Below, piece after piece: positions 23,440 to 35,744 of a stretch of DNA of 64,000 bases. Below the pieces are notes generated by a model, which searched no databases, had not been told where the DNA came from, and was given only the letters and a program-made list of their open reading frames with translations. The DNA is from Chloranthus sessilifolius. Its lineage: Eukaryota > Streptophyta > Magnoliopsida > Chloranthales > Chloranthaceae. The stretch's first letter is position 1, and each line of letters opens with the position of its first letter. Where the stretch lies: NCBI GenBank assembly GCA_021018995.1, contig CM037596.1, positions 103,895,416 through 103,959,415 on the forward strand. The letters run 5' to 3'. Both the position numbers and the translations under genes were made by a program.

Positions 23440-23643
23440 GGTTCTCCATTCATGCAGAGGCATGAAGGTAGAACTGTCTTTTGAAAAAATATCGATGTGA
23501 TAATTTAATTTCGCAGCCTTATGTATTATTTCAGTTCAGTTCATTGCTTGATATACCAATGTTCCGTGCATAGCAAGGGGCACAATCAAGATGATCGTGC
23601 TGATGGCACGAGTTTTGGGGTGCCGAAATTCGAGGCTGTCACA
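23440..23643 (+). repeat. Gypsy-1 3' LTR, part 2
   Basis: Matches 4660-4862 of the 5' LTR (GGTTCTCCATTCATG to GAGGCTGTCACA) and closes the interrupted LTR. The next five bases are the ATTAG target-site copy. Confidence 0.95.
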
Positions 23644-24875
23644 ATTAGGGTCGACTAACTAGGCTAACTAGTTGGGTCGACTGATTGGGCCAACTATTTG
23701 GGCCTCAACTAGAATCCTTGAATAAGTGAAAAATATCCAAATTGTGTGTACTAGAGTCACACTGGAACCAAAACTCTTTTAAGTAGATAAGACTTACACT
23801 CTTGTGGTGTTGCCGCTTAACATCAGAACTTAACCTTAATATAAAGGTAAAAGCTTCTCAAGCAAGCTTATTGCTTGCAAAGCTTTGAGAGAGAAAGTGA
23901 GAGAGAGAGCTTTCTTCTTCTTCAAACCATCTCCTGATATTGGATTTCGAGGTCGCTTCGCAAACTCAACATCCTTTGCGAAGGATTCGACACCGACATC
24001 GCACAAGCTCCGTCTTTCATTAATTTCGACTGCGGAGAAGCTTTGAACTTCGGTAGTGATTAGATCTAGGAGAACGAGAGTTGGTGGGTTTAAATGGTTG
24101 TGAACCGATCATTGGGGATTCGTCATACGGGATTGAGGAAGTTAAGATCCGTGTGTGTTGGGGTGGAGCTATGCCCTGAGCTTCCTTGATTCATATCGTC
24201 ATGAGAGTCCACGAATCGACATCGAAATCCTATTCGACAACGGTCTCATAGGCCGCGAGAACGACCGAGAAAGATGAGCATTTTAAATGTTGAATTATGA
24301 TATTAATTATGCCTACGCTTAGATTCGTGTGTGTGTGAATATTTATTAAGAAAAATGGAAAATTTAGGGAAAAATAAACCGAGAAAGAGGATGCCCGAGT
24401 GAGCTACTGAATCTATCAAAATTGAACAATCGATTTTGATAGGATTGAGATATACAGGTTTTCTGAAGGAATCAAACGATCGATTTTCCTAAATCGATCG
24501 ATCGATTTTGAAATCGAATGATCGATTTTGAAATTGATCGATTGATCTGATAGAGGTGCCAATTTCTGAAAGAAATCAAACGATCGATTTGGAAATCGAA
24601 CGATCGATTTGGAAATCGATCAATCGATTTCCCTTATTTCTGGCTATTTTAGTTTTTTGTTGGAAAAACCCAGGGAGCTTTGAGCTATCTATTTTCGATA
24701 CTATTGGCACGTAGTACAATGTTAATGCAATCTAGGTTAAGAACGGGGAATGTGAAAGAGGATTTGGATCACTTTGAAAGTCTTTGAACTTAAGGTAGGG
24801 GAAATTCATCCACTTGTACTTTTTATTTTGATTCATAGATGCCTTTGATATTTGTTTTATTTCACTCCATGACTC
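23644..24875 (+). mobile_element. Gypsy-3 5' LTR, segment 2 of 3
   Basis: Non-coding, LTR-like sequence between gypsy-1 and the CACTA element. It includes a GA/CT-rich leader (23885-23935), a palindrome array at 24417-24632, and a stretch near 24785-24840 (AGGTAGGGGAAATTCATCC) that parallels AGGTAGGGAACACC of the gypsy-1 LTR at the same relative place. It ends at the CTC target site of the CACTA element. Confidence 0.65.
24417..24632. repeat. CGATCGAT-type palindrome array in gypsy-3 LTR
   Basis: Repeated AACGATCGATTTGGAAATCG and close variants, each containing the self-complementary core CGATCG or ATCGATCGAT. It has the same style as the TCGATTAATCGA arrays but a different core word. Confidence 0.88.
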
Positions 24876-24894
24876 CACTACGTGAAAATTGAAA

Positions 24895-25395
24895 AAAAAC
24901 AACGACCCAAAATCGTTGTAAATTTCCTAAGCAACGGTTTTGAGCCGTGGTGACGACCGTTGTTTATAAAGCAGTGGTTTTGCTAAACCACGGCTCCAAA
25001 CCGTTGTAGATTTACCTCATAAACAACGGCCCATGTCAGTTGCTAAATTACAACAGTTATGAGCTGTTGTTCCTTACAGAAAAGGTTTGTTATTTTTCTG
25101 ACTAAATCACGGTGTAAGTCAGTGGTATATGTCCGTTGCAAATGGACAACGGTTGTGAGCCGTTGTTCCTTGTAGAAAAGAGTTGTTATTTTTCTGCGGA
25201 AATCATGACCTACGTCAGTGGTATATGTCCGTTGCACAGGTACAACGGTTTGTAGCCGTTGTTCATTATAGAATAGAGTTTTTATTTTTCTACCAAAACA
25301 ACGATCTAAGTCAATGGTATATCCGTTGCAAAAGTACAATGGTTGTGGGCCGTTGTTAATTTAGTATACAAACAACGGTTATGGACCGTTGTTTT
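24895..25395. repeat. CACTA left subterminal repeats
   Basis: Dense ACAACGG/CCGTTGT words in both orientations. From about 25040 to 25360 a unit of roughly 105 bp is repeated three times (each with GTCAGTGGTATATGTCCGTT or a variant and a CCGTTGTT end). Such repeats bind the element-encoded TNPA-like protein in known CACTA systems. Confidence 0.88.
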
Positions 25396-25722
25396 TCTTA
25401 AATTTAAAATAAAAATAAAAATGCATAGCTTCCATTTTTGTTTTTGTAATTGGAACCTGTTATAACTATTGTATCAATCACATATCACCCTAGAAGGGAA
25501 AAAAGTGTACATTATTCAACTGAATAAAAAAATAATAAGTCAAACAAAATTGATTTAAAATCAGAAAACTGTGGCGCGAATATTGCTTGCAGTTGATACA
25601 ATGAAAAATGTAATTGCACAAAAACATATAGTAATTTACGCCTTAGAAATTCGAGCTTAAAAATCAACACTTTCCTAAATTATTTTACAGATCAAATGTA
25701 AACTAATTCTTTTTAATAGCTA
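25396..25722. other. CACTA internal AT-rich stretch
   Basis: Nothing recognisable was seen: no ORF with family motifs and no tandem repeat. Confidence 0.5.
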
Positions 25723-25925
25723 TTAAACTTGGTAAATAGCTTCGGAAACATGCAGCCGATTTGAGCAAGCAAATACTTCCATCTTCAACAGCAATATCGG
25801 CACCATGCATCGAGGAGTCAATAAACATGGTCCAGCCAAATGCACTGCTACTTCTTGCATTATATTATAAGCCTTCTTCGTAATAGTATCTAATCCTCCC
25901 ATGATCTGTAATATTAAACATATGA
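25723..25925 (-). pseudogene. Unidentified captured-exon candidate in CACTA
   Basis: The minus strand has an acceptor-like TTACAG followed by a frame GGLDTITKKAYNIMQEVAVH. A second frame over the same bases reads HGADIAVEDGSICLLKS and then ends in a stop. The codon-like quality and splice-like border suggest a host exon with a frameshift, but I do not recognise the family. Confidence 0.3.
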
Positions 25926-26048
25926 AAGACATCACAAAAAATGAATATAATAAACAAAGGCTAATCGAACTTTCGTCTCAACTTATTAGTTCCTGGCAAA
26001 ACAGCTATAGTCATTATTACTTCAACAATGAAGAGAAAAAAAAATTAC

Positions 26049-26135
26049 CTGAATTTTATAATCCTTAAGCAAAGGATTATCCAAAGCAAGTTGCTTGTTG
26101 ATATCCATGCAATCAATGATATCTCCATTCTCTGT
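26049..26135 (-). pseudogene. Captured exon: neprosin-propeptide-like
   Basis: An 87-nt minus-strand exon bounded by TTGTAG (acceptor) and GTAATT (donor). It encodes 29 residues containing NGDIIDCMDINKQLAL and NPLLKDYKIQ. This matches the activation-peptide region of plant neprosin-domain (DUF239-type) proteins, whose hallmark is (D/N)GD(I/V)IDC followed by H/NPLLK(N/D)HxIQ. Only this exon is seen and no neprosin protease domain is nearby, so it is an isolated fragment inside the CACTA element. The call rests on motif memory. Confidence 0.7.
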
Positions 26136-26199
26136 CTACAACAAATCGCATACAACAATTATTAAAGCATGTATTATGGAAGCATTAAGACCAATAACT

Positions 26200-26367
26200 G
26201 TTGGAGAAACCAGAACTAGATGTATTTTCTGAATAGTAGTCAACAGTGTAAGGACAGGGCTGCTTTGGATTGTTGCAGTTAGGTCCCAACGTACATAGCT
26301 CATGGCTGCAAGGTAGGTGTTTGCTCGTGGTCGATTTTGCTGAGCTATAGTCGCTCAGATCTTTATC
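26200..26367 (-). pseudogene. Captured exon: pepsin-like aspartic protease
   Basis: After an acceptor-like TTATGCAG on the minus strand, the frame reads DLSDYSSAKSTTSKHLPCS then HELCTLGPNC and PKQPCPYTVDYYSENTSSSG. This cysteine-spaced segment is characteristic of the plant APF/APCB-type aspartyl proteases (A1 family), from the region after the first catalytic Asp. Neither catalytic DTG/DSG motif is present here. It is a single-exon fragment, same strand as the neprosin-like exon, within the CACTA element. Confidence 0.75.
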
Positions 26368-26399
26368 CTGCATAATAAATGCTCCAAATACCAGGGAGC

Positions 26400-27158
26400 A
26401 CCTGCCAATCAATCATCGGAAATAAGTGCTAAACCTGTTACCAAGTCTTAGCAATACAATTTGAAAACTTACATAAAATAAAAGGTTGACAGTGAAACCT
26501 CCAGCATCTGCAAAGTGAAATAAAATAAAATAAAAGGTGTCACCTACTCATTATTTTCTAGGTCTGCCATTTGTTGCAGATACAGCATGACCACCTCCCT
26601 CAGTCTTCTATAGATCAGACTTCAAAATGTATAATACAAGGTTGCACGGGACTTTACAAGGCTTCTAGGTCTTACAACCAAATATACCACTTTTTATCCA
26701 ACTGAATTATGAGCATTCCCTTTAAACCAAGGCTTGACTAGAAGCGAATCTGATTCTCTAAGAACACTAGCAAGATTGAAATTCCCATTTAAGTGGATAT
26801 CCACCAATGCCATTAACCAGCTGTCAGACCAAGTGAGAGTGTGTTTCTTTGAGCACAACAGAAAGACTGGAATCTCCAATGAAGCGGATATCCACCAATG
26901 TTATAAAAAATGAACCGGAGTGCCAGTAGGATCAAAATCCGACCAGGGTTGATCCCTCTGCCAGACTAGACTAAACTGCTAGCCTGCGTTATGACCGCCC
27001 CCAACTGCCAAACAGTTCAATCACTAGGCAAGGTGGCTGGCAGTCCCTAGAAAACCTTCGCTCAGGTGATTGTGCAGTCACCAGAATGAAAAACAAAAAT
27101 TCTGACGGGAAAGCACATAAAAATATTTACTAAACAAAAATTTGGGGTTAAGGGTATC

Positions 27159-27198
<40 letters not shown>

Positions 27199-28999
27199 AG
27201 CGAATGCAGCCATTTCCGGTAACCATATCACCGGCCGGAAAGCATTCATCTGCCTAGATCTAAATCTAGATTGGGAGAGACAGAATCTGAAAATCGTTTT
27301 CCAGCAACCACCTCACTGCCTGGCAGAGGTCAATCCATCTAGATCTAAAATAGAAGGAGAAAGACAGGACTTGCATTCTATTTTAGTGTTCCTGTGAAAT
27401 ATCTATTATAATAACATATATACACCTTATATTAATTTATATAATATTTTGTGTTTTCAATTTTTTTTCTTATGAAGTCACAGTCAGCTGACAGATCAGA
27501 CTGAGGTCGAACTGTGTTGAATAGATCGGGGCACCTCGCTAGTGCGACCCCCTGTTTGATTACATATCACTTTACAACATTACTGTCCACTCTTAAGGTA
27601 TGCTCTCCAGTATCTACACTACATTCCTTGCCAACATTCATTCATCAAAGTTAGTTGAAGCCAATAGTCATGCACAGAAGTTCATGTCTTTTTTGTCATT
27701 TTTCATATTAAAATATTAAAAGGAAGAAAAGTGCAACGACAGAAAAGGAACAGAGGGAATGAGAGATTTAGAAACCTCTAATGGGAAGTTCTATGGTAAA
27801 GCAACTTGTTGAACAAGACTGCCATTTTCACCTAATGAGCACGTTTACTTAATTTATCATTTCAAAATCCTCAGTTTCAACAAATCAAATGTCAACCACA
27901 ATGAACATGGCAAGGATGCTTATCTACTAAAGCAAACTACCAATGATCAGTAAATTTATAGCATGGAGCATTCAAAGCATTATTTAATAGCTACATATAT
28001 TTCCTGTTAGTGTATGTTCTGTTTGTCACTAGTAGTCAACCTGATAAATAAGAACATTTAAACTTTTATTTTCTCCACCATATATGTTACTTCTCTCTTA
28101 CCATTAAAACTGTTATAAGAACCCATTTATAATTTGCACTAAAATACAAAAAAGTTGTAGTTATTCAATTTTAGGTTTTGGGGTTTCTCGCACAAGATCA
28201 TGTGATAACCATGATACTAATATTTCCACTGGTTTTTTTGTTTTTTTTTAACAAGATAAGATTTAATTATATTAATGAGGATATTAGAAAAATACATTAT
28301 AAAATGAAAGTGGTAAGAATACCCACAACACGATCTGTAGCAGACGTATAGTTTTGAACTAAAATACACAACGTTGTAGTTATTCAGCAAACTTTTTTTT
28401 GGTTTCTTTGCACAAAATCATGTGATAACACCAAAATACACAAAGTTGACAAAATCATGTGATAACACCAAAATACACAAAGTTTTAGTTTTTTTAGTTT
28501 CTCGCACAAAATCATAGGATAACAAAATCAGAAATCTATTCAACATATCCGATATGCATTTTAAAGAAAAGGGTACAGATATTTGCAACTGAAAATTTGG
28601 CCTATTAACTAGTACTCAACATATGCCATATGCATTTTATCTATTCATTAGCTAAAGGCATACTACAAATACACCAAAAACAGAGATGGAGTTAGCAAGA
28701 TTTAGAATTATGTACACATTAGAAAAACCATCAGAATATACTGGTTTAGACAATAAAATGGGGACTAGTATCCTAGTCGCTTCCTTGATCAAACATGAGG
28801 ACCAGAGTCCTCAATTTCTTCCAAGACGGATTTCACTAAAAGAAAACCCTGCTAGATTCAATCCCATAGCAGACCCAAATGGTTTCTGAAAAGCTCCATG
28901 CAGAAGCTGGGTCTCCTCACATTTAGCCTCAAGAAAATGTATCTAGATCTCTGACCATCCTTTCTATTTGTTATTCAAAATCTCCATTTGCTGAGTAGT
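26400..28999. other. CACTA internal region without recognised genes
   Basis: AT-rich with many short frames but no family motif. It includes a (GA)n microsatellite at about 27162-27197 and repeated AAAATACACAAAGTT-type words around 28330-28490. Some stretches may be further captured introns. Confidence 0.5.
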
Positions 29000-29004
29000 G
29001 GTAG

Positions 29005-29216
29005 CGGGCTCGGGGGAGACAATTTCAAGAGCCAGTTGCAAACATTAGTGTGCAGAGCTGGAGTCTGGACACGAAGCCCCGATTTACAAGACAATTCAGC
29101 AGAAGAACAACCAGTTTAAGGGTGTGGTCGAGTTTAATGGGATGCAGTTTGTTGGGCAACCATGCAACATCAAGAAACTTGCCGAAAAGGATGCGGCAGC
29201 TGAAGCGCTGCTGTGA
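29005..29216 (+). pseudogene. Captured fragment: double-stranded RNA-binding domain
   Basis: On the plus strand the frame [17 protein letters not shown] is followed, after a small frameshift, by [36 protein letters not shown] and [12 protein letters not shown], then a stop at 29214-29216. This is the alpha-beta-beta-beta-alpha layout of a dsRBD, including the C-terminal KKxAExxAAxxAL helix that contacts RNA. dsRBDs occur in Dicer partners and several plant RNA enzymes; the parent gene cannot be told from this piece. It is opposite in strand to the transposase, lacks a gene around it and is frameshifted, so I read it as host sequence captured by the CACTA element. Confidence 0.72.
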
Positions 29217-29259
29217 GATAAAAGGGTATGATAAATCAGAATTCAAGGGTGTGAGAAAA

Positions 29260-30351
29260 AAGTTATAAATTTAATCGGATGGTTCACTCTCTTAATCAAT
29301 TGATCTCGAGAATTTTCCAATCTAAGCTTCAATCTAATTTAGACAAAGGCAAAGAATTTGTCTATGATGGGTGGTGCAAACATCATTGGATGTGATATGC
29401 ACGGACTTTATAGTGCATGGAAATCTGGGTGCATCACAAGGTCACCTCGATATACAGTCCATACTCCATCCCATTATGGTCAGACTACCATCATAGACAA
29501 ACTCTATTGCCAACTCCCAAAATTGTGTATACCTACATAATTGATGATCCGATCACTAATATTGGTGTTCGGGTCGGTCACCTAATACTAGATGGGAAAT
29601 TAGAGTGGGGCCCACAACAAGAAGACTCCAAGAACAGTGAGATTGTCGTATCAAAACTCAAAACTCCACAAACGAGGGGCTTAGATTTCTTCCAAATTTA
29701 TATACAAATTCCCTTCAAAGTGAGGAAAAACAAAAGAATATACAAATAAAAAACATAAAAATAAAGAACTCTGTCACTCAAAAGCTCAATAAAAACAAAT
29801 TGGGCCAAAAGCTCTTCGGATCTCAAACCAACTATCTATAGCTTATGGTATTAAGCTCCAATAAAAAGTAACACATCACACGACAACCTTTTCGGAAGAA
29901 ACCCAAAAAGAAAAAACAGAAAAAAAGAAAAAGAACCTCACTAGATTCAATTATAATTACTATTTCTTTCTTGTATTCCCTTTTAAACTTTTTTATGATG
30001 AGATAAGATTTCTATATTAGTGTCAGCATTGCGCTGGTTTATATATTCGGAGCATACTAAGATCGGGCCATGCATGCCAAGGAATAAATGAGATTTGTTG
30101 ATGCTTCTAAGAAGCAAAAGCCCCATCCCTTATTCATCTTTAGTCAGTCACGCGGCCAAGTCAAACTTAAAAAACATAAAATTTATTCACATCAACTAAA
30201 AATTTCTAGATGTAACATTTTAACAATCACAATTTTTTTTTTCCTAAATCCTAGAAATTAACAATACCCATGATATATGGTCAAACATATTAAAAAGAAG
30301 CCATCAAAATACTAGTAAAAAGAAATACTTTAAAAGTCCCATTATGAAGGT
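29260..30351. other. CACTA internal AT-rich stretch
   Basis: No recognisable gene. The missing C-terminal exons of the transposase would be expected here (minus strand, downstream of 30352) but were not found. Confidence 0.45.
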
Positions 30352-32734
30352 TTACCTTTCGAATGGATATATCCATCGATATCGAACAGGACTACATGTT
30401 AGCACCTCATCCGCCAAGTGAACAACAAGGTGTATCATAGAAATAAAAAATGAAGGCGGGATATACTTTTCAAACACGCACAGTACTTCGACCATGCGTC
30501 TCCTCATGTTTATAAGCTCAACCCAATCTATAACTTTGGAACATAGGATATTAAAAAATATTAACATTTGTCGGATAGCTGCTCTCAATGGCTTTTCTTT
30601 CTTGAATGCATGCATCAACAACACGGATAGTAGTTGTTGCATGAGGATATGATAGTCATGTGACTTCAGGCCTTTCAGTTGAAAATCCTCTAAACTTATG
30701 TTATACTTCCAATTTGCACTGTATCAAATGGGAACTTTCAAATTATACAATGTTTCACAAATTAGTTTTCTTTCATCTCGAGATAAGACAAATGGAGCTT
30801 TAGGGCAATACACCTTGTCATTTTTCTGCACAATCTATAAATTTTCTTTATCTTCATATCTTTAAGATCATATCGGGCCTCAATTCCATCCTTACTTTTA
30901 CCCTTTGTATCCATAATTGTTGCAATTAAATTTTCCGTAATATTCTTTTCCACATGCATTACATCCAAATTATGACAAACGGGAAGATCCTACATTTATA
31001 AAGTAAAAAATTAATATTCAAACAAAGTTTATTGGAGATCACATAATAAAATGAAAGGAAAATTTTATCACCTTCCAATATGGTAAGTCAAATAGGATTG
31101 ATCGCTTTGACCATGCACAACTCTCTTCATTCGTGAACTTTTTCCTCTTCTTTCCTGCTGCCTTTCCGAATGTGGTATGAATTGTTTCCATTTTGCTTAA
31201 AACTTCTGAACCGCTCATACGGCGTGGATGTTTCTTATGTTCTTCATTACCATTAAATTAGAATTTCTGAGTTCTGAAAGAATGATTTAAATCTGTAAGG
31301 AACTTTCGGTGGCCCATGTAAGCAAATTTCTTTCCGTGATATAACCATACGGAGTCAACCTCTTCACTACAAATAGGACAACCATATCTTCCTGCTGTCC
31401 TACAACCCGAAAGATGACCATATGCTGAAAAATCATGTATAGCCCATAATAAAATTCCTTTCATGTTAAACCTAGTTTTTGTATAGGAATTATATGTTAT
31501 TGCTCCAGTGGACCACAATTCATTTAATTCTACAAGAAATGGCTGCAAGTAAACATCAATGTCATGTCCAGGACCATTGGGTCAGGAAATTAATATGGTC
31601 AACATCGTAAACTCCTTGCGCATGCATAATGATGGAGGGAGATTGTAGGGAACAATCATAACAGACCAACAACTATAAGAGTTATTCTTATTGCCAAAAG
31701 GATTGAATCCATCTGTGGCAAGTCCTAGACTAACATTATGTTTCTCTAAAGTGAACTCTTTCCACTGAACATTAATTGATTTCCAACAAGAAGAATCTAC
31801 GGGATGGCGCATGTGACTGTCATTTGCAACTTAGCTTGCATGCCACGTCATTTTCTCTGCAATCCACGGTACACTGTACATTCTTTGTAGCCTTGGAGTT
31901 AATGGAAAGTATCTTAACTTCTTCCATGGTAACGGCTTAGCCCTCGGCTTTAAAGCATTTGTTGGCTTCCATCTGCTCGTACCACACATAGGACAAGTAT
32001 CCTTATTTGCATGATCTCTCCAATATAATATGCAATCATTGGAGCATGCATGAATAATCTCATATTTCATACGTAAAGACTTGATCAACTTTTTTGCATT
32101 GTATGTGGTATCTGGCAAAGTATTTTCTTTAAAAAGTATATTTTTTATCATTTTCAACAGCTCTGTGAAGCTTTTATCAGACCACTGATGCCTAGCTTTC
32201 ATGCTCAACAACTCAATCGTGATTGATAATTTTCTGTGCTCATTTTTACAAGATGGATATAAAGGTTCTAATGCACATTCCATCAAGTTACTATACCCCG
32301 CATCATCATGTAAATCATGTGGACGTTGCTCGTCATCTTCATCATAAGCATCATTTAAGCAAGCATCTAAATCTTGATCGAACACCTCCGAATGTGTTAT
32401 TCAACATATCTTCCATTCTTGGAAACCTATCTTCGTTTGGGTTAGAAGTCGATGTAGTACTAGTCCCCAAATTGGTATTACTATTAGAAAATGATTCTCC
32501 ATGGTGCTTACATATCGTGTAAGACTTATCTATACCATCACAAAATAAATGTTCCATAATAATCACGAGGCTATGCTTTTTAAGATTTTGATAGTTGACA
32601 CAAGGACAACAACACCAATCAGGATCTTCTATATTTTCTTTTGCGAATTTGATAAATGAATGAAGACCTTCGATATATTCCACAGTTGTATGATTTGCCG
32701 TCATCCACTCTTTACTTGGGATTGTTGAAGACAT
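30352..32734 (-). pseudogene. TNP2-type CACTA transposase (decayed)
   Basis: Minus strand. 32734-32351 encodes the transposase-associated N-terminal domain (SKEWMT, EYIEGLHSFIKFA, CPCVNYQN, HLFCDGI). From 32385 to 31255 the TNP2 core reads in one frame broken by single stops at 31829-31831, about 31579-31581 and about 31252-31254 (WRDHANKDTCPMCGTSRWK, SLGLATDGFNPFG, GPGHDIDVYLQPF, HLSGCRTAGRYGCPIC). It continues (SKRSILFDLPYWK) to a GT donor and resumes after an intron with DLPVCHNLDVMHVEKNI. A frameshift near 30835 leads to the last exon seen (PPSFFISMIHLVVHLADEV, RYRWIYPFER), which ends at a GT donor. Acidic residues of the catalytic core (TDGF, HDID) remain, but stops and a missing C-terminus rule out activity. 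The transposase cuts the terminal repeats in active relatives. Confidence 0.92.
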
Positions 32735-33796
32735 ATTTTACAAAACTAAATGAATCGAAAAAAAAATAAAATAATAATAATAATATAACTAAAGATCAAC
32801 GAAAAAGATATCTCAATTTAAAATAATAAAAATATAACTCAATTTAAAATTCTGCAAGGAAAAGGGCATACCACTACACCAAATCACAACAATGAAGGAA
32901 AAAAATTGAAGTTGTAGAGAGAGAGAGAAAGAGAGAGAAAGTACAAGTGATAGGTGACTCATTCGAGCACATCTCAAAAGTGGAATCACTAATCAGGTCT
33001 AGGTTGGTGAGACCATGTTGTGCAACTTGACCCATATTTCTGCAGTTTTGATTTTGCAGATCTCAGATCAGCCTCAACAATCTAAGGATATCTCTCACAG
33101 TACTAAGCCAAAAAGTGCATATTATATGTTGTTGGAAAGCTTAGGTAGCCCTCTAAAATTTTCATGCCCGGAGTTTCTCTCAAAACCCTATGGATTTGTC
33201 ACAATTTTCATTCTCAGTTCAGGTATGAGTCCTAAAATTTGACAATTTGATACCAACTCTTAGACAAGGGTCTAATCCCGAATTAAGGCCACTAGATTAA
33301 ACTTTAGAGACTATTTTCATTGGATCTTTGCCCAGTGGAAATGCCCTCAAGCGTAAAGCATTGAGGTCAAGGGTTTATTTCCCATGCTTACTTATGAAAA
33401 AAATAGTGCCATCTCATATAAATACCTCATAAAAATGTGATGAAATGAGATCATTCCCACCATTTATGTATCCTACAGTATAGATATATAATCAGTAATA
33501 AGTATGTCCTAACCCATTTATTAAATTGGGCATAATAGTGCAGCCCATACCTAGCCCAGAGCGAGCCAGGTGAGGCCGGTTTTTAGAGCCGTAAAGGTAT
33601 TGAGCATAATATAGGTTTGAACCATTAATTCATCTTAGTTTTTAATTAGAATCATTTGGTCAAGTAAACCCTTTAATAGTGTGTTGGTGTGCGTGTAGTG
33701 AGGAAATCTCATTCAATAAGTAAAAAGACTCATAAATTTTATTTATGATGAAAAGAGACTCATATATATTTTAAGATATCTCAGACGTGTGATGCA

Positions 33797-33847
<51 letters not shown>

Positions 33848-35440
33848 GAACCATTTTTTGTTTTATAAAAGTGTGTTTCAATAGTACCATTTTTTTTTAC
33901 AATGGTACCATTTATCCATATTGTTTAAATATTTTGCGTTTGTAGTACGGTGCACTCTAATAAGAATATTTTTTGCCCCGAACTTCTAAGCCATCACTCA
34001 GATCAATCTGCTTTGTATCACATGATGGGTAGGCAACCCAAGTCTAAAATTGAAATACTCAAATCAATCTGATAACACCAAAATTTTCTTCAAGCATGCG
34101 GGTAAGAAAACAATCAATTGGGCATCTACTCTTAATCCAAAATCATCATTATTATCTAATCGGAATCAAACCAATTTCAAATTATTACTTGTAACAGCCA
34201 CTAAATCCAATTATTCATACGCAAACCAAAACAACACACTTACACAAATTCTGACACAAGGGTACCGAACTAGATTCTATGGGCAGGACAACTTAGTTGG
34301 GAAGGTTGTCGGTTGCCGCAGTGGGGTGGAGAGAGAGAGAGAGAGTAAGTGGAAAATAAAATAAAATCTTATTTGAATGGGGGTTAGTGATAGGGGGGTG
34401 CAATTGCATGGTGAGTGTGGATCCACAACTGAATTGATAGATGTACAGTTAAGTATAAGTTGTCTGAGGAGATGGCTTGGATCCTCAAATCAATGTAAAT
34501 TTTCGGTGGCCAAATATATGCCACTCAATAGTTTTGATTTATGACCACTTGTTCCCATATAGACTACTCGAGCATCATAAATGTCGAATTGAATGGCCTT
34601 GGGTTCAAACACCTGATGCTTCATCATATGGATCAATTGCTGGCTCTTATATGGTTAATAAAGCTAGCAATTAAAAACCGCCCACTACAAAATCCTTTCA
34701 TTGGATCGATAGGATCAATTTGGCATGGTGTAATTTGGAAGCCATGGATCATACAAGATGCGACACATCAATTTGAATGACAGTTTTTTTTTTTCTGTGC
34801 TCGGTCAATTAGAATGACACTTTTGTTTATATAAACTCTTCTATCCGATTTTGATACAAACTATATTTGACCCTTCTTTACACTAAGTTTGCACCACCTT
34901 TTCTGCATAACTAAGATTCGAGGGTAGTAGTCAGGTCCAATCAATTGAAATCCAGGAGTTCAACTGCTATGAATTAAAGTCCTTTTACGGAAGGAGAGCT
35001 TTACTTTTACAGCTTCCATTTGATAAGTTGATGCAGAAGCACTCTACTTATCATGTCATAAGAAGTAACCATTGAAACGATATGGAACCATTTATTTATC
35101 TATTTACATTTACACCTATTTACTATTTCTTTTATACCTAGTAGCGGTACAATATTTGACTTGGTCTGTATCAGAGTCAAGGATTTCTGATTCTGAATGT
35201 CGGTTCATCCACAACAGCAATTGAAAACCTAGAAGACTACTCGGTTGGAAGAAATCCACCACCACCACTCCACTGCTAAGCTAAAGAGTAAATGATTTAG
35301 TCAAGATCATCTTCTATTAAGGATTATAGCTGTGATTTTCCATTCAAAATAAGAAAAGCGAAATTGTAAGTTAGCCAAAATGATCTTTGAGCAGAGAAAT
35401 ATAATGCATTCACGAGTCTTAAAAAAACCTATGGAGAATA
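32735..35440. other. CACTA region upstream of transposase, no genes recognised
   Basis: AT-rich DNA with GA-rich microsatellites (about 32916-32942, 33802-33840 and 34331-34343). The short frames, such as 33015-33242, match no family I know. The transposase promoter should lie within this stretch. Confidence 0.5.
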
Positions 35441-35450
35441 ATGGCTATTG

Positions 35451-35452
<2 letters not shown>

Positions 35453-35532
<80 letters not shown>
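35453..35532. repeat. (TA)n microsatellite
   Basis: An approximately 80-bp TA run inside the CACTA element. Confidence 0.97.
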
Positions 35533-35537
<5 letters not shown>

Positions 35538-35744
35538 GTAACTCGAAAAAGTTCAAAAACAACTCACTCCATTATCAACAGGCCTTTGAGTTAAATCAAT
35601 CCAATTGCCCAATCATAGTTTTTTTGTCGGTAAAGCATGAAGCAAACCTTCCTCAAGTTTTTCAAGTGAGTTCTACATTGGATTCACTGAGGTTTTAGGT
35701 GAGTCAACATGAAACAAAACTTAACTCGATTTTTATTTTTTTTA

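Larger units (their letters stand above)
2336..23643 (+). mobile_element. Gypsy-1: Ty3/gypsy chromovirus (Tekay/Del-like), interrupted
   Basis: A complete plus-strand LTR retrotransposon: 5' LTR 2336-4862, tRNA-Met-type PBS at 4865, gag 5079-6312, protease/RNase H/integrase/chromodomain 6470-9160, a repeat-rich 3' untranslated zone, a polypurine tract at 10715-10727, and a 3' LTR from 10728. The 3' LTR is interrupted by gypsy-2 (13041-23434) and resumes at 23440-23643. It is flanked by ATTAG on both sides. Without the guest it is about 10.9 kb. Long LTRs (about 2.5 kb) and a C-terminal chromodomain match the Tekay/Del group of plant chromoviruses (family knowledge). It cannot be autonomous: the reverse-transcriptase core is deleted and gag and pol carry frameshifts and stops. 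Confidence 0.95.

Noticed and set aside
26475-26515. Extra aspartic-protease exon (DAGGFTVNLLFYV on the minus strand)
   Set aside because: It begins after an acceptor-like GCAG, but the residues do not match the DTG/DSG active-site exon, so it could not be supported.
35441-35698. ORFs with IYIYIY repeats (also near 51355, 55557 and 62941)
   Set aside because: These are translations of (TA)n microsatellites.
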